64,000 bases of DNA from Paraburkholderia ultramafica. GTDB taxonomy: Bacteria > Pseudomonadota > Gammaproteobacteria > Burkholderiales > Burkholderiaceae. The notes under the pieces were generated by a model. It made no database searches. It was given only the letters and a program-made list of their open reading frames with translations, and was not told where the DNA came from. The position numbers and the translations under genes are program-made. Of the stretch, positions 1 to 8,290 are shown piece by piece (position 1 is the stretch's first letter; every line of letters starts with the position of its first letter). The stretch spans positions 62,001 to 126,000 of the forward strand of contig NZ_CADIKK010000012.1 in the NCBI RefSeq assembly GCF_902859915.1. Reading direction: 5' to 3'.

Positions 1-208
1 CGTCGAATTGCGGTTCGTGCTCGTCCGCCAGCCGGTTGTGCGTCGCGAACTTTTCGACGGCCACCGCGTGCGCGGTTTCGAGCGCGGCGTTGAAGGTCTC
101 GCGGCTGTGATCGGCATGGCGCGCGCGCCGTGTGAGCGTCTCGGCCTCGAGTACTTCGAACAACTGGAAATCCAGATCACGCGTGTTGATGATCAGCGCA
201 TCCTGCAT
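1..208 (-). CDS. Acyl-CoA dehydrogenase, N-terminal part (cut by window edge)
   Basis: Reading the minus strand from an ATG at 208 gives 69 codons that stay open to the window edge, beginning MQDALIINTRDLDF. The segment RHADHSRETFNAALETARTV, followed by a stretch ending in ADEHEPQFD, resembles the N-terminal region of long acyl-CoA dehydrogenases of the DmdC/FadE5-like group, which oxidise acyl-CoA to enoyl-CoA with FAD. Only the first tenth of the protein is present, so no catalytic residue can be checked. It is divergent from the SDR gene at 475, and each of the two genes has a TTCTGC-type site just before its start. The family call is an inference from a short N-terminus. Confidence 0.6.
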   Translation of the reverse strand, partial: MQDALIINTRDLDFQLFEVLEAETLTRRARHADHSRETFNAALETAHAVAVEKFATHNRLADEHEPQFD

Positions 209-230
209 GGAAGAAGACCCGTTCAAAAGT

Positions 231-247
231 AAGCCGCTATGCAGAAC
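231..247. promoter_or_regulatory. Degenerate TTCTGC-type operator before the acyl-CoA dehydrogenase
   Basis: One arm (GCAGAAC, 241-247) is identical to the arm of the palindromes at 441 and 13761, after the same 3-nt centre (TAT on this strand, ATA on the other). The opposite arm matches at only about three of seven positions. It lies about 25-40 nt upstream of the ATG at 208, in the same relation as the better site has to the SDR gene. It could be a weak second operator for the divergent pair. Confidence 0.4.
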
Positions 248-388
248 AACTACGTGGGACGCGGCGAAAACGCGTCCTTGCGTATGGGCACAGCTCGGTT
301 GAAAAGCGCGGTATGCGGGTAAGTCCCGATGATCCGCCCGGCGTTGATGCGTGTCAGTTTATAACGAAAGTGAATGAGCGTGCTTTTA

Positions 389-417
389 TTTACACGTCGA
401 ATTTCGGCACGTATGAT
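389..417 (+). promoter_or_regulatory. Sigma-70 type promoter of the SDR gene
   Basis: TTTACA (389-394) and TATGAT (412-417) are separated by exactly 17 nt, a near-consensus housekeeping promoter. Transcription would start near 424, giving a leader of about 50 nt that contains the operator at 441-456. An operator downstream of the start site suggests repression, lifted by an intermediate of the pathway. The mechanism is inferred. Confidence 0.6.
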
Positions 418-440
418 GGTCGGAAAATATGGAATCCAAA

Positions 441-456
441 TCTGCATAGCAGAACA
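441..456. promoter_or_regulatory. TTCTGC-N3-GCAGAA family operator before the SDR gene
   Basis: TCTGC-ATA-GCAGAAC forms an inverted repeat 19 nt upstream of the SDR start codon. It is nearly identical to the perfect 17-nt palindrome at 13761-13777 and closely related to the sites upstream of livH and of the porin. The arm length and 3-nt spacer suit a dimeric IclR-, GntR- or FadR-type regulator, but the protein is not encoded in this window. Confidence 0.6.
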
Positions 457-474
457 AACTGGAGGAGCGACGCA

Positions 475-1248
475 ATGTCTGTGAAAGACCTGTTTCAACT
501 GGACGGCAAAGTTGCCTTGATCACCGGAGGCTCGCGCGGACTCGGCCTGCAAATGGCCGAAGCGCTCGGCGAGATGGGTTGCCGCGTCGCGATCACCGCG
601 CGCAAGGCCGATGAACTCGCCGAAGCGAAAGCGCATCTGCAAAGCCGCGGCATCGAGGTGCTGACGGTGGTGAACGATCTGCAGCGCTTCGAGGGTATCC
701 CCGGCCTTGTCGATGAAGTGCTCGGCCTGCATGGCCACATCGATATCCTGGTGAACAACGCGGGCGCGACCTGGGGCGCGCCGGCCGAAGACTATCCCGA
801 CGAAGCATGGCACAAGGTGATGAACCTGAACGTCAACGCGCCGTTCTTTGTCGCGCGCGAAGTCGGCAAGCGCAGCATGATTCCGCGGCGCGCGGGGAAG
901 ATCGTCAATATCGCGTCGGTGGCCGGGCTGAAGGGCTCGCCGCCCGGCATGAACACGATTGCGTACAACACGTCGAAGGCCGCGGCGATCAATTTCACGC
1001 GGGCGCTGGCGGCCGAGTGGGGCAAGTACAACATCAACGTCAACGCCATCTGCCCGGGCTTTTTCCCGTCGAAGATGTCGGCGGGACTGCTCGACAAACT
1101 CGAAGGCACGATCGTCGCGCGCACGCCGTTGCAGCGTCTGGGCGGCGATGAGGATCTCAAGGGCCCTGTGGTGTTTCTCGCGAGCGAAGCGTCGCGTCAC
1201 ATTACGGGCCAGTATTTCGCGGTGGACGGCGGCTCGATCATCGTCTGA
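475..1248 (+). CDS. Short-chain dehydrogenase/reductase (SDR), 3-hydroxyacyl-CoA dehydrogenase-like
   Basis: A 257-residue classical SDR, the normal length for the family, expected to oxidise or reduce an alcohol/keto group with NAD(P). The cofactor motif TGGSRGLG is at residues 17-24, NNAG follows near residue 90, the catalytic YNTSK (Y-x3-K) is near residue 163, and the protein ends in the typical VDGGSIIV. The ATG at 475 is preferred over an in-frame start at 313 because GGAGGAG lies just upstream and the motif spacing then fits the family. The next gene, an acyl-CoA dehydrogenase, follows after 90 nt in the same direction, so a role in beta-oxidation-like degradation is likely. The substrate cannot be told. 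Confidence 0.9.
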   Translation: MSVKDLFQLDGKVALITGGSRGLGLQMAEALGEMGCRVAITARKADELAEAKAHLQSRGIEVLTVVNDLQRFEGIPGLVDEVLGLHGHIDILVNNAGATWGAPAEDYPDEAWHKVMNLNVNAPFFVAREVGKRSMIPRRAGKIVNIASVAGLKGSPPGMNTIAYNTSKAAAINFTRALAAEWGKYNINVNAICPGFFPSKMSAGLLDKLEGTIVARTPLQRLGGDEDLKGPVVFLASEASRHITGQYFAVDGGSIIV

Positions 1249-1338
1249 GTCCGGGCGCACCGTTGCATGTCAAAACGCAGCGCGATCGGCACATCGCGCG
1301 AGCGCGCTGCGCTTACGTAAAAAACAAGGAGACGCCGC

Positions 1339-2562
1339 ATGGATTTTCAGCACTCGGACAAGGTCAAGAGTTTGCAGAAGCGCCTGAACGCTTTCATGGA
1401 CCAGCACGTCTATCCGGCCGAGGCGGTTTTCGACGCGCAGATGGACGCCGCGCGCGAGTCCGGCAATCGCTGGCAACCGGCGCCGGTGATCGAGCAACTG
1501 AAGGAGAAGGCGAAGTCCGCCGGTTTGTGGAACCTGTTTCTGCCCGAGTCGAAATACGGCGCCGGGCTCACGAACCTCGAATACGCGCCGCTGTGCGAAA
1601 TCATGGGCCGCTCGCATATCGGCGCGGAGCCGTTCAACTGTTCCGCGCCTGACACCGGCAACATGGAAACGCTGGTGCGTTACGCGAGCCCGGAGCAGCA
1701 ACAGCGATGGCTGCTGCCGCTGCTCGACGGCACGATCCGTTCCGCGTTCGCGATGACGGAGCCGGAGGTGGCGTCGTCGGACGCGACCAATATCGAGGCG
1801 CGCATAGAACGCGACGGCGACCACTACGTGGTGAACGGCCGCAAATGGTGGACCTCGGGCGCGAACGATCCGCGCTGCAAGATCCTGATCTTCATGGGCA
1901 AGTCGAGTCCGGATCATACGAACCGGCATCAGCAGCAGTCGATGATTCTGGTGCCGATGGAAACGCCCGGCGTCAAGGTGCTGCGCCATCTGCCGGTGTT
2001 CGGCTACGACGACGCGCCGCATGGCCACGCGGAAGTCGCCTTCGAAAACGTGCGCGTGCCGGCGGGCAACATGCTGCTCGGTGAAGGGCGCGGCTTCGAG
2101 ATTGCACAGGGCCGGCTCGGACCGGGGCGCATCCATCACTGCATGCGCCTGATCGGGCGCGCCGAACGGGCGCTCGAAGCGATGTGCCGCCGCTCGCTCG
2201 AGCGCGTCGCGTTCTGCAAGCCGATCGCGGACCAGGGCGTGACGCGCGAACGGATCGCCAATGCTCGCATCATGATCGACCAGACGCGTTTCCTGGTGCT
2301 CAATGCCGCGCACAAGATGGACACGGTCGGCAACAAGGACGCGCGCCAGGAAATCGCGATGATCAAGGTGGCCGCGCCGAGCATGGCTTGCCAGGTGATC
2401 GATTGGGCAATGCAGGTGCACGGCGGCGGCGCGGTCAGCGACGACTTCGGCCTCGCGCGCGCGTACGCGAGTTCGCGCACGCTTCGTTTCGCTGACGGTC
2501 CCGATGAAGTGCATCGCAATGCGATCGCGAGTATGGAGCTTGGGCGTCATCTCGGGCGGTGA
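1339..2562 (+). CDS. Acyl-CoA dehydrogenase family protein
   Basis: A 407-residue FAD-dependent acyl-CoA dehydrogenase of the ACAD10/11-like clade, which introduces a double bond into acyl-CoA and passes electrons to ETF. The FAD-contact motif [14 protein letters not shown] lies near residues 138-151, GRKWWTSGA follows in the middle beta domain, and the C-terminal helical domain ends with [11 protein letters not shown] around residues 387-397, the region that carries the catalytic acid in this clade. AAGGAG is well spaced before the ATG. It lies between the SDR gene and the CoA ligase gene, consistent with one acyl-CoA degradation unit. Chain length and branching of the substrate are not predictable. 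Confidence 0.9.
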   Translation: MDFQHSDKVKSLQKRLNAFMDQHVYPAEAVFDAQMDAARESGNRWQPAPVIEQLKEKAKSAGLWNLFLPESKYGAGLTNLEYAPLCEIMGRSHIGAEPFNCSAPDTGNMETLVRYASPEQQQRWLLPLLDGTIRSAFAMTEPEVASSDATNIEARIERDGDHYVVNGRKWWTSGANDPRCKILIFMGKSSPDHTNRHQQQSMILVPMETPGVKVLRHLPVFGYDDAPHGHAEVAFENVRVPAGNMLLGEGRGFEIAQGRLGPGRIHHCMRLIGRAERALEAMCRRSLERVAFCKPIADQGVTRERIANARIMIDQTRFLVLNAAHKMDTVGNKDARQEIAMIKVAAPSMACQVIDWAMQVHGGGAVSDDFGLARAYASSRTLRFADGPDEVHRNAIASMELGRHLGR

Positions 2563-2662
2563 CGACGCGTGAGGTCTAGCCGCGCCGTACGTGATGAGGC
2601 AAACGCGAAATCAGGCGCGGAGCCACATTCAAACGCGCCCGACAGTAAAGCAGCAACTATCC

Positions 2663-2804
2663 TGCATGGGACCAGAGTAAGAGCTTTGCATGGGCCCGGA
2701 GTAAGTGCTAAAGCACTAACTCCGGCCGACAGCTAAAGGCGCTAACTCTGGTCACCGCACAAGTGCATGGGACAGGAGTGGGCGCTAAAGCGCCGACTCC
2801 TGTC
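2663..2804. repeat. Nested hairpin repeat element, copy A (three units)
   Basis: Each unit begins TGCATGGG, has GNNNGGAGT or GAGT arms paired with ACTC or ACTCCNNN arms, carries a GCTAAAGC core and ends near GTCGACA. The first unit (arms ACCAGAGT 2671-2678 and ACTCTGGT 2745-2752) has a second complete unit inserted in its loop (hairpin 2696-2725). A third unit follows at 2771-2804. Arms differ between units but remain paired. A homologous nested element lies at 17561-17653 before proV. Both end immediately upstream of a gene's ribosome-binding site. It is probably a small interspersed (REP/MITE-like) repeat. Confidence 0.75.
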
Positions 2805-2820
2805 GACACTGGAGACGCCT

Positions 2821-4545
2821 ATGAACGAACGCCATCATCCACATTGGCCGCCACAAGTGCCGCTGCATCTGACGCTGCCGCAAACCAACCTTTTCTATAA
2901 CGCCGAAGTCTCGGCGGCGCGCTTTCCCGACAAGCCGTTTATCGTTTTCTACGACACGCCAGTCTCGTTCGCCGAGTTCAAGGACGAAGCCGAACGGATC
3001 GCGGGCTTTCTGCAACGGGAGTGCCACGTGAAGGCGGGCGACCGTGTGCTGCTCTACATGCAGAACAGTCCGCAGTGGATCATCGCTTACTACGGCATTC
3101 TGCGAGCGAACGCGGTCGTGGTGCCGGTCAATCCGATGAACATGAGCGCCGAGCTCGCGCACTATGTCGAGGACAGCGGCGCGACCACGATCATCGCGCC
3201 GCAGTGTCTGTTCCCGAACGTCGAGCCGCTGATCGGCAACGGGCCCGGCCAGGGGCTCGAGCACGTGATCGTCGCGACGTATAGCGATTATCTGAAGCGG
3301 CCAGCGCCGATAGCCGTGCCCGAATTCGTCGCGGCGCCGCGCAAGACGTTCAATATCGACGGCGTCACCTCGTGGCAAAGCGTGCTCGAACGCCACATCG
3401 CACCAGGCCCGCTGACCACCGGCGCCGACGATCTGTGCGTGATGCCCTACACGTCCGGCACCACCGGCAGGCCGAAGGGCTGCATGCACACGCACCGCAG
3501 CGTGATGAGCACGCTGCTCGGCGGCTGTGTCTGGTTCGCGGCGCCGGCGGACGGCGTCTATCTGTCGGTGTTGCCGTTTTTCCACGTGACCGGCATGCAG
3601 GGCGGCATGAACTGCGCGGTCTATTCCGGCGCGACGATCGTCGTGTTGCCGCGCTGGGATCGCGACGCGGCCGCGTTATGCATGCAGAAATATCGCGTCA
3701 CCGCGTGGCAGTCGATCTCGACGATGATGGTCGACTTTCTGTCGAACCCGAGGCTCGGCGAATACGACCTGTCGAGCCTGAGCGGCGCGCGCGGCGGCGG
3801 CGCGGCGATGCCGGACGCGATTGCGAAAAAGCTCAAGGCGCTGACCGGGCTCGATTATGTCGAAGGCTACGGCATGTCGGAGACGATCGCCGGCACGCAC
3901 ATCAATCCACCGCATCGTCCGAAACCGCAGTGCCTGGGCATTCCCGTGTTCGACGTGGACTCGCGCGTGATCGACCCGATTACGCTGCAAGAGTTGCCGC
4001 AAGGCGAGACCGGTGAGATCGTCGTCAACGCGCCGCAGGTGATGCAAGGCTATTGGCGCAATCCGAAGGCAACTGAAGAGGCGTTCATCGAACTCGACGG
4101 CAAGCGTTTTCTGCGTACCGGCGACCTCGGGCATATCGACGAAGACGGTTATTTCTTCATGACCGACCGCCTCAAACGGATGATCAACGCTTCGGGCTAC
4201 AAGGTCTGGCCGGCCGAGGTCGAAGCGCTGATGTACCGGCATCCGGCGATTCACGAAGTGTGCGTGATCGGCGTGAAGGACGACAAGCGCGGCGAGACCG
4301 TGAAGGCGCTGGTGGTGCCCGACGCGGCGCATGCGGGGATGATCGGCGCGCAGGAGATCATCGACTGGGCGCACGAGCAGATGGCGGCGTACAAGGCGCC
4401 GCGCATCGTCGAGTTCGTCACGTCGCTGCCGAAGTCGGGCAGCGGCAAGATTCTGTGGCGCAAATTGCAGGAAGAGGACGCGGCGCGTACGGCCGCGGCC
4501 GGCGGCGGCAACGAACGCAACGGCAGTGGGGGCGCGGCGCAATGA
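2821..4545 (+). CDS. AMP-forming acyl-CoA synthetase (fatty-acid/carboxylate-CoA ligase)
   Basis: A 574-residue member of the ANL superfamily that would activate a carboxylic acid to its CoA thioester with ATP. Visible motifs are the P-loop SGTTGRPKG (residues 212-220), YGMSET, RTGDLGHIDEDG, the hinge region DRLKRMINASGYKVWP, and the C-terminal catalytic lysine in SGSGKILWRKL (K543). A start at 2767 is possible in frame but lies inside the hairpin repeat. The ATG at 2821 has GGAGA at good spacing and gives the family length. The gene ends in an ATGA overlap with the next ligase, so the two are cotranslated. The substrate is unknown. Confidence 0.9.
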   Translation: MNERHHPHWPPQVPLHLTLPQTNLFYNAEVSAARFPDKPFIVFYDTPVSFAEFKDEAERIAGFLQRECHVKAGDRVLLYMQNSPQWIIAYYGILRANAVVVPVNPMNMSAELAHYVEDSGATTIIAPQCLFPNVEPLIGNGPGQGLEHVIVATYSDYLKRPAPIAVPEFVAAPRKTFNIDGVTSWQSVLERHIAPGPLTTGADDLCVMPYTSGTTGRPKGCMHTHRSVMSTLLGGCVWFAAPADGVYLSVLPFFHVTGMQGGMNCAVYSGATIVVLPRWDRDAAALCMQKYRVTAWQSISTMMVDFLSNPRLGEYDLSSLSGARGGGAAMPDAIAKKLKALTGLDYVEGYGMSETIAGTHINPPHRPKPQCLGIPVFDVDSRVIDPITLQELPQGETGEIVVNAPQVMQGYWRNPKATEEAFIELDGKRFLRTGDLGHIDEDGYFFMTDRLKRMINASGYKVWPAEVEALMYRHPAIHEVCVIGVKDDKRGETVKALVVPDAAHAGMIGAQEIIDWAHEQMAAYKAPRIVEFVTSLPKSGSGKILWRKLQEEDAARTAAAGGGNERNGSGGAAQ

Positions 4546-6212
4546 CATGGCTTGAAACCCTACTGGACGAACCGTTCGTCTGCATCACCGACATGCTGCG
4601 CCGCTTCGGCAAGGAGCGCGGCGAGCACCCGGCGCTGATCTGCGGCGGCGAAGTCGTCAGTTACACGGCGCTCGATGCGCGCGTCGACCGTTTTGCCGCC
4701 GCGTTGCAGCGCGACGGCATCCAGCCGCGCGATGCGATTGCGTTGTGCGCGAGCGCGTCGGTGGACTACGCGGTCGCGTTTCTCGGCGGCTTGCGCGCGG
4801 GGGCGGCGGTCGCGCCGCTCGCGCCTTCGTCGAGCGCGGCGAGCCTCGTCAGCATGATCGGCAACTCGGACGCGCGGCTGCTGTTCGTTGATGCCGAGGT
4901 CAAGCGTCTGCTCGAACCGGTCGCCGCTGAAATCGGCGCGGTGCCGATCGCGCTGGACGCGCACCCGGGCAGCACCGCGCTCGCCGCGTGGCTCGCGCCG
5001 CAGGGCGCCACGCCCGCAGCGGTCCCGATCGATCCGGCGTGGCCGTTCAACATCATCTATTCGTCCGGCACCACGGGCACGCCGAAGGGCATCGTGCAGT
5101 CGCACGGCATGCGCTGGGCGTACGCGGTGCGCAGCATTCAGCGCGGCTACGGACCCGACGCGACCACGCTGATCTCCACACCGCTGTATTCGAACACGAC
5201 GCTCGTCAGTTTCATGCCGACGCTGACCTTCGGCGGCACCGTCGTGTTGATGCCGAAGTTCGAGGCCACCCGTTATCTGGAACTGGCACAGCAGTACCGC
5301 GCGACGCACACGATGCTGGTGCCGGTCCAGTATCAGCGCCTGATGGCCCATCCGGACTTCGACCGCTACGACCTGTCCAGCTTTCAGGCGAAGTTCTGCA
5401 CCAGCACGCCGTTCGCGGCCAGCATCAAGGCGGACGTGGTGCGCCGCTGGCCCGGCCGGCTCACCGAGTACTACGGGATGACCGAAGGCGGCGGCTCATG
5501 CCAGCTGGAGGCGGACGAATGGCCGACCAAGCTGCATTCGGTCGGCCGGCCGATGGATGGGCACGACATCCGTCTGATCGACGAACTCGGCAACGAGGTG
5601 GCGGCCGGTGAAGTCGGCGAGATCGTCGGCCATTCGCCGGCGATGATGACCGGCTACTACCGGCAGCCCGACAAGACCGCGCAAGCGCAGTGGTACGACC
5701 CGAGCGGCAAGCGCTTCATTCGCACGGGCGATATGGGGCGCTTCGACGAGGACGGTTTTCTGACGCTGCTCGATCGCAAGAAGGACATGATCATTTCGGG
5801 CGGCTTCAACGTGTATCCGAGCGATCTGGAGGCGCAAGTGAGCCAGCATCCGGAGGTCACGGAGGTGGCGTGTTCGGTGCTTTGTCCGTACTTTGTTCCG
5901 ACCGGGATTGCGCAAGCGCATCGCAACCGTCCGTCCGAACTCGCCAACGACACGCCGCCGACCTTGTCGCAACGCGTGTCGCGCGCGCTGAGCGAGAAGG
6001 CGGTGAGTTCGGGGAAGATCAGCGCACAGGAGGTCGCGGCGATGGTGTTCGATGCGGTCCGCGACGAGCAGTTCTATATCTTCTCGCATCCGCACGCGCT
6101 CGGCGCAGTGAAAACCCGCTCGGAAGATATCGTGTCGCCGCGCAATCCGACCGATCCGTTCGTCGAACGGCCGCACGTGCGCGAGCAGATTATCGAAGCG
6201 TTGAAGGGGTGA
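4542..6212 (+). CDS. Chimeric protein: AMP-ligase N-domain fused to the C-terminal tail of an SDR enzyme
   Basis: The first about 443 residues are an ordinary acyl-CoA synthetase: SGTTGTPKG (175-183), YGMTEGGG, RTGDMGRFDEDG and ISGGFNVYPSDLEAQ. At about nucleotide 5871 the sequence leaves the ligase fold. Instead of the small C-terminal domain with the A10 lysine, residues 444-556 read like the end of a short-chain dehydrogenase: VLCPYFVPTGI, HRNRPSELAN, SSGKISAQEVA, FYIFSHPHAL, RNPTDPF. The adenylation lysine is missing, and so are the SDR cofactor and YxxxK motifs. The simplest origin is an in-frame deletion that joined a ligase gene to a downstream SDR gene. The product may be inactive or altered. 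The ATGA overlap with the preceding gene fixes the start. Confidence 0.8.
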   Translation: MTWLETLLDEPFVCITDMLRRFGKERGEHPALICGGEVVSYTALDARVDRFAAALQRDGIQPRDAIALCASASVDYAVAFLGGLRAGAAVAPLAPSSSAASLVSMIGNSDARLLFVDAEVKRLLEPVAAEIGAVPIALDAHPGSTALAAWLAPQGATPAAVPIDPAWPFNIIYSSGTTGTPKGIVQSHGMRWAYAVRSIQRGYGPDATTLISTPLYSNTTLVSFMPTLTFGGTVVLMPKFEATRYLELAQQYRATHTMLVPVQYQRLMAHPDFDRYDLSSFQAKFCTSTPFAASIKADVVRRWPGRLTEYYGMTEGGGSCQLEADEWPTKLHSVGRPMDGHDIRLIDELGNEVAAGEVGEIVGHSPAMMTGYYRQPDKTAQAQWYDPSGKRFIRTGDMGRFDEDGFLTLLDRKKDMIISGGFNVYPSDLEAQVSQHPEVTEVACSVLCPYFVPTGIAQAHRNRPSELANDTPPTLSQRVSRALSEKAVSSGKISAQEVAAMVFDAVRDEQFYIFSHPHALGAVKTRSEDIVSPRNPTDPFVERPHVREQIIEALKG

Positions 6213-6271
6213 AGAGAGGGGCGGGGAGCAGGCAGGCTTCGCGCTCAAAACTTGCGAGCTTCAAGTAGCAA

Positions 6272-6297
6272 AGGCGCCATGAACATTCACGGCGCCT
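6272..6297. terminator. Hairpin terminator between convergent genes
   Basis: AGGCGCC (6272-6278) pairs with GGCGCCT (6291-6297), and the inner bases extend the stem with a short loop. On the minus strand the stem is followed by TTTG, on the plus strand by TCTTCT. It sits in the 108-nt gap between the chimeric ligase gene and livK, which converge, so it probably works in both directions. Confidence 0.6.
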
Positions 6298-6320
6298 CTT
6301 CTATGCGTTACTGAACACTA

Positions 6321-7505
6321 TCACTTCGCCGCAGTCAGCGAACTCAACGCCGCCGACTTCAACTGCCCACCCTGAACCACCGCCGCGAGCGGATTGCCGA
6401 TCACGAAGCCGCCGCGTTCATCGACCCCCGTCACGCTTTGCGGATTGTTCTGCGGCGGCAGTGCCTTCACCGCCTTGTCGAACTGATTGCGGATCGCGCT
6501 CGCGTCGCTGACGCTGCCGGCCAGTTTCATCGCGAGCGCCGTCGCGTAGACCGCCGTGTAGTTCAGCGACACTTCCTGGCTCGGATCGCGCCCGCCATGA
6601 CTCTTGCGGAATCGTTCGACGAAGGCCTTTGCGTTCGGCGTGTCTTCGCTGGCGAGCGGCAGCACGCCGATCGCCCCGTTCAGCGGCGCATAGCCGTTCG
6701 TGACCTTGGCCACCTCATCGAGCTTGGCCTGATCCATCACGATGAAGCCGCCCTTGAAGCCCAACTCGCGCGCCTGCTGCGCCACCAGGCCGGTCGGCTC
6801 GGACGGCCCGCCGATAAACATCACATCGGGCTTGGCCGCGAGCACGCGGCTCACGCCGCTGTAGAAATCGGTCGCGCGGTTATACGACATGGCGTTGTCG
6901 GCGACGATCGTGCCGCCGGCCGCTTCCCACGCGGGCTTGAACGCCGCGACCCAGACCTTGCCGTAGTCGGTATCGGTGGCGGCCAGCGCGACCTTCTTGC
7001 CGTAAGTCGCCATTTCATACTTGATGAACGAGTTCAGATATGACGTGAACGCGGGCGGAATCCGCACAGTCAGCTTGTTGCCGCGCTCGCTGATCTGCGG
7101 GACGCTGGTGTACGACAGCAACAGCAGCTTCTGCTGCTCGTTGCTGGTCTGCACCGCGAAGCCGCCGCCGGAATGCGGCACGAGCACCACTGCGGCCTGC
7201 TGTTCCTGCGCGAGACGCCGCGCGTTGATCGCGGTTTCGCTGGGGTTGTACTTGTCGTCGAGCGGGACGATTTCGAATTTGATCTTCTTGCCCGCGACTT
7301 CGATGCCTGCCTGATTGACGTCGGCGGCGGCCATCTGCATGCCGTCAAGCACTTCCTGGCCGTACTTCGCCGCGCCGCCACTCAAGGGGCCGGAGAAGCC
7401 GATGTGCACCACCTGCTGCGCCATCGCGGCGCCGGCGCTCATCAGTGCGGTCGTGGCGATGGCCGCAAGCAGTCCAGCGCGGCCGCGCAAGCGTTTGTTC
7501 GTCAT
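6321..7505 (-). CDS. ABC transporter substrate-binding protein, branched-chain amino acid (LivK) type
   Basis: A 394-residue periplasmic binding protein with a signal peptide (probable cleavage after AMA, near residue 29) followed by VHIGFSGPLSGGAAKYG, the usual start of the Leu/Ile/Val-binding fold (Peripla_BP_6). It captures the ligand for the permease encoded just upstream in the same operon. GGAGGG precedes the ATG. It is the last gene of a five-gene operon whose order is livH, livM, livG, livF, livK. In this family the ligands include amino acids, aromatic acids, amides and urea. The neighbouring acyl-CoA catabolic genes make a carboxylic acid more likely than an amino acid, but this is inference. 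Confidence 0.88.
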   Translation of the reverse strand: MTNKRLRGRAGLLAAIATTALMSAGAAMAQQVVHIGFSGPLSGGAAKYGQEVLDGMQMAAADVNQAGIEVAGKKIKFEIVPLDDKYNPSETAINARRLAQEQQAAVVLVPHSGGGFAVQTSNEQQKLLLLSYTSVPQISERGNKLTVRIPPAFTSYLNSFIKYEMATYGKKVALAATDTDYGKVWVAAFKPAWEAAGGTIVADNAMSYNRATDFYSGVSRVLAAKPDVMFIGGPSEPTGLVAQQARELGFKGGFIVMDQAKLDEVAKVTNGYAPLNGAIGVLPLASEDTPNAKAFVERFRKSHGGRDPSQEVSLNYTAVYATALAMKLAGSVSDASAIRNQFDKAVKALPPQNNPQSVTGVDERGGFVIGNPLAAVVQGGQLKSAALSSLTAAK

Positions 7506-7582
7506 ATGTGTGTCCCTCCGGGAATGATGGAATGGTTAAATGCGCCGGCGCCCATGACGTGCCCGGCAGTGCATCGAATGCG

Positions 7583-8290
7583 TCAGCCGCCGACGTACAC
7601 GCGCCGGATCGCTTCGTTGTTCATCAGGCTCGTGTGATCGCCTTCGAGCACGATGCGTCCGTTCTCGATCACATACGCACGGTGCGCGATCTTCAGCGCC
7701 GCGAACGCGTTCTGTTCGGCGAGCAGCACGGTCGTCCCCGCGCGATTGATCTGCTGGATCACGTCGAAGACCTGCTTGACCACCAGCGGCGCGAGACCGA
7801 GCGACGGTTCGTCGAGCAGCAGCACCCTGGGCCGCGCCATCATCGCGCGGCCGATCGCGACCATCTGCTGCTGGCCGCCCGACAGCGAGCCGGCCGCATG
7901 GTCCTTGCGTTCGGCCAGCAGCGGAAACAGCGCGAACACCTGATCGAGATTGCGCTGATTGCCGGCCTTGTCGCCGCGATGCACGTAAGCGCCGAGCGTG
8001 AGGTTCTTCAGCACCGACATGCCGGGAAACAGCTTGCGTCCCTCGGGGCACTGAATCACGCCGCTGCGCACGATCTGCGCGGGCGTCATGCCGAGCAGCT
8101 CGCGATTGCCGAAGCGCAGGCTGCCGCTCGCCGCGCGGCGCAAGCCGCTGGTTGCCAGGAAGATCGAGCTTTTGCCCGCGCCGTTGGCGCCGAGCAGCAC
8201 GACCAGTTCGCCGTCGTCGGCGTGCAGGTTGATGCCGTCCAGCGCGCGAAAACTGCCGTAGTCGAGCGCGACGTTGTCAAACTTCAGCAT
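7583..8290 (-). CDS. ABC transporter ATP-binding protein, LivF type
   Basis: A 235-residue cytoplasmic ATPase, the normal LivF length. It shows Walker A GANGAGKSS, signature LSGGQQQMVAIGRAMM, Walker B VLLLDEPSLGLAP and the H-loop region TTVLLAEQNA. It pairs with the LivG-type ATPase to power uptake through the two permeases. Its start overlaps the end of livG by 14 nt, indicating translational coupling. A 77-nt gap separates it from the binding-protein gene downstream. Confidence 0.92.
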   Translation of the reverse strand: MLKFDNVALDYGSFRALDGINLHADDGELVVLLGANGAGKSSIFLATSGLRRAASGSLRFGNRELLGMTPAQIVRSGVIQCPEGRKLFPGMSVLKNLTLGAYVHRGDKAGNQRNLDQVFALFPLLAERKDHAAGSLSGGQQQMVAIGRAMMARPRVLLLDEPSLGLAPLVVKQVFDVIQQINRAGTTVLLAEQNAFAALKIAHRAYVIENGRIVLEGDHTSLMNNEAIRRVYVGG

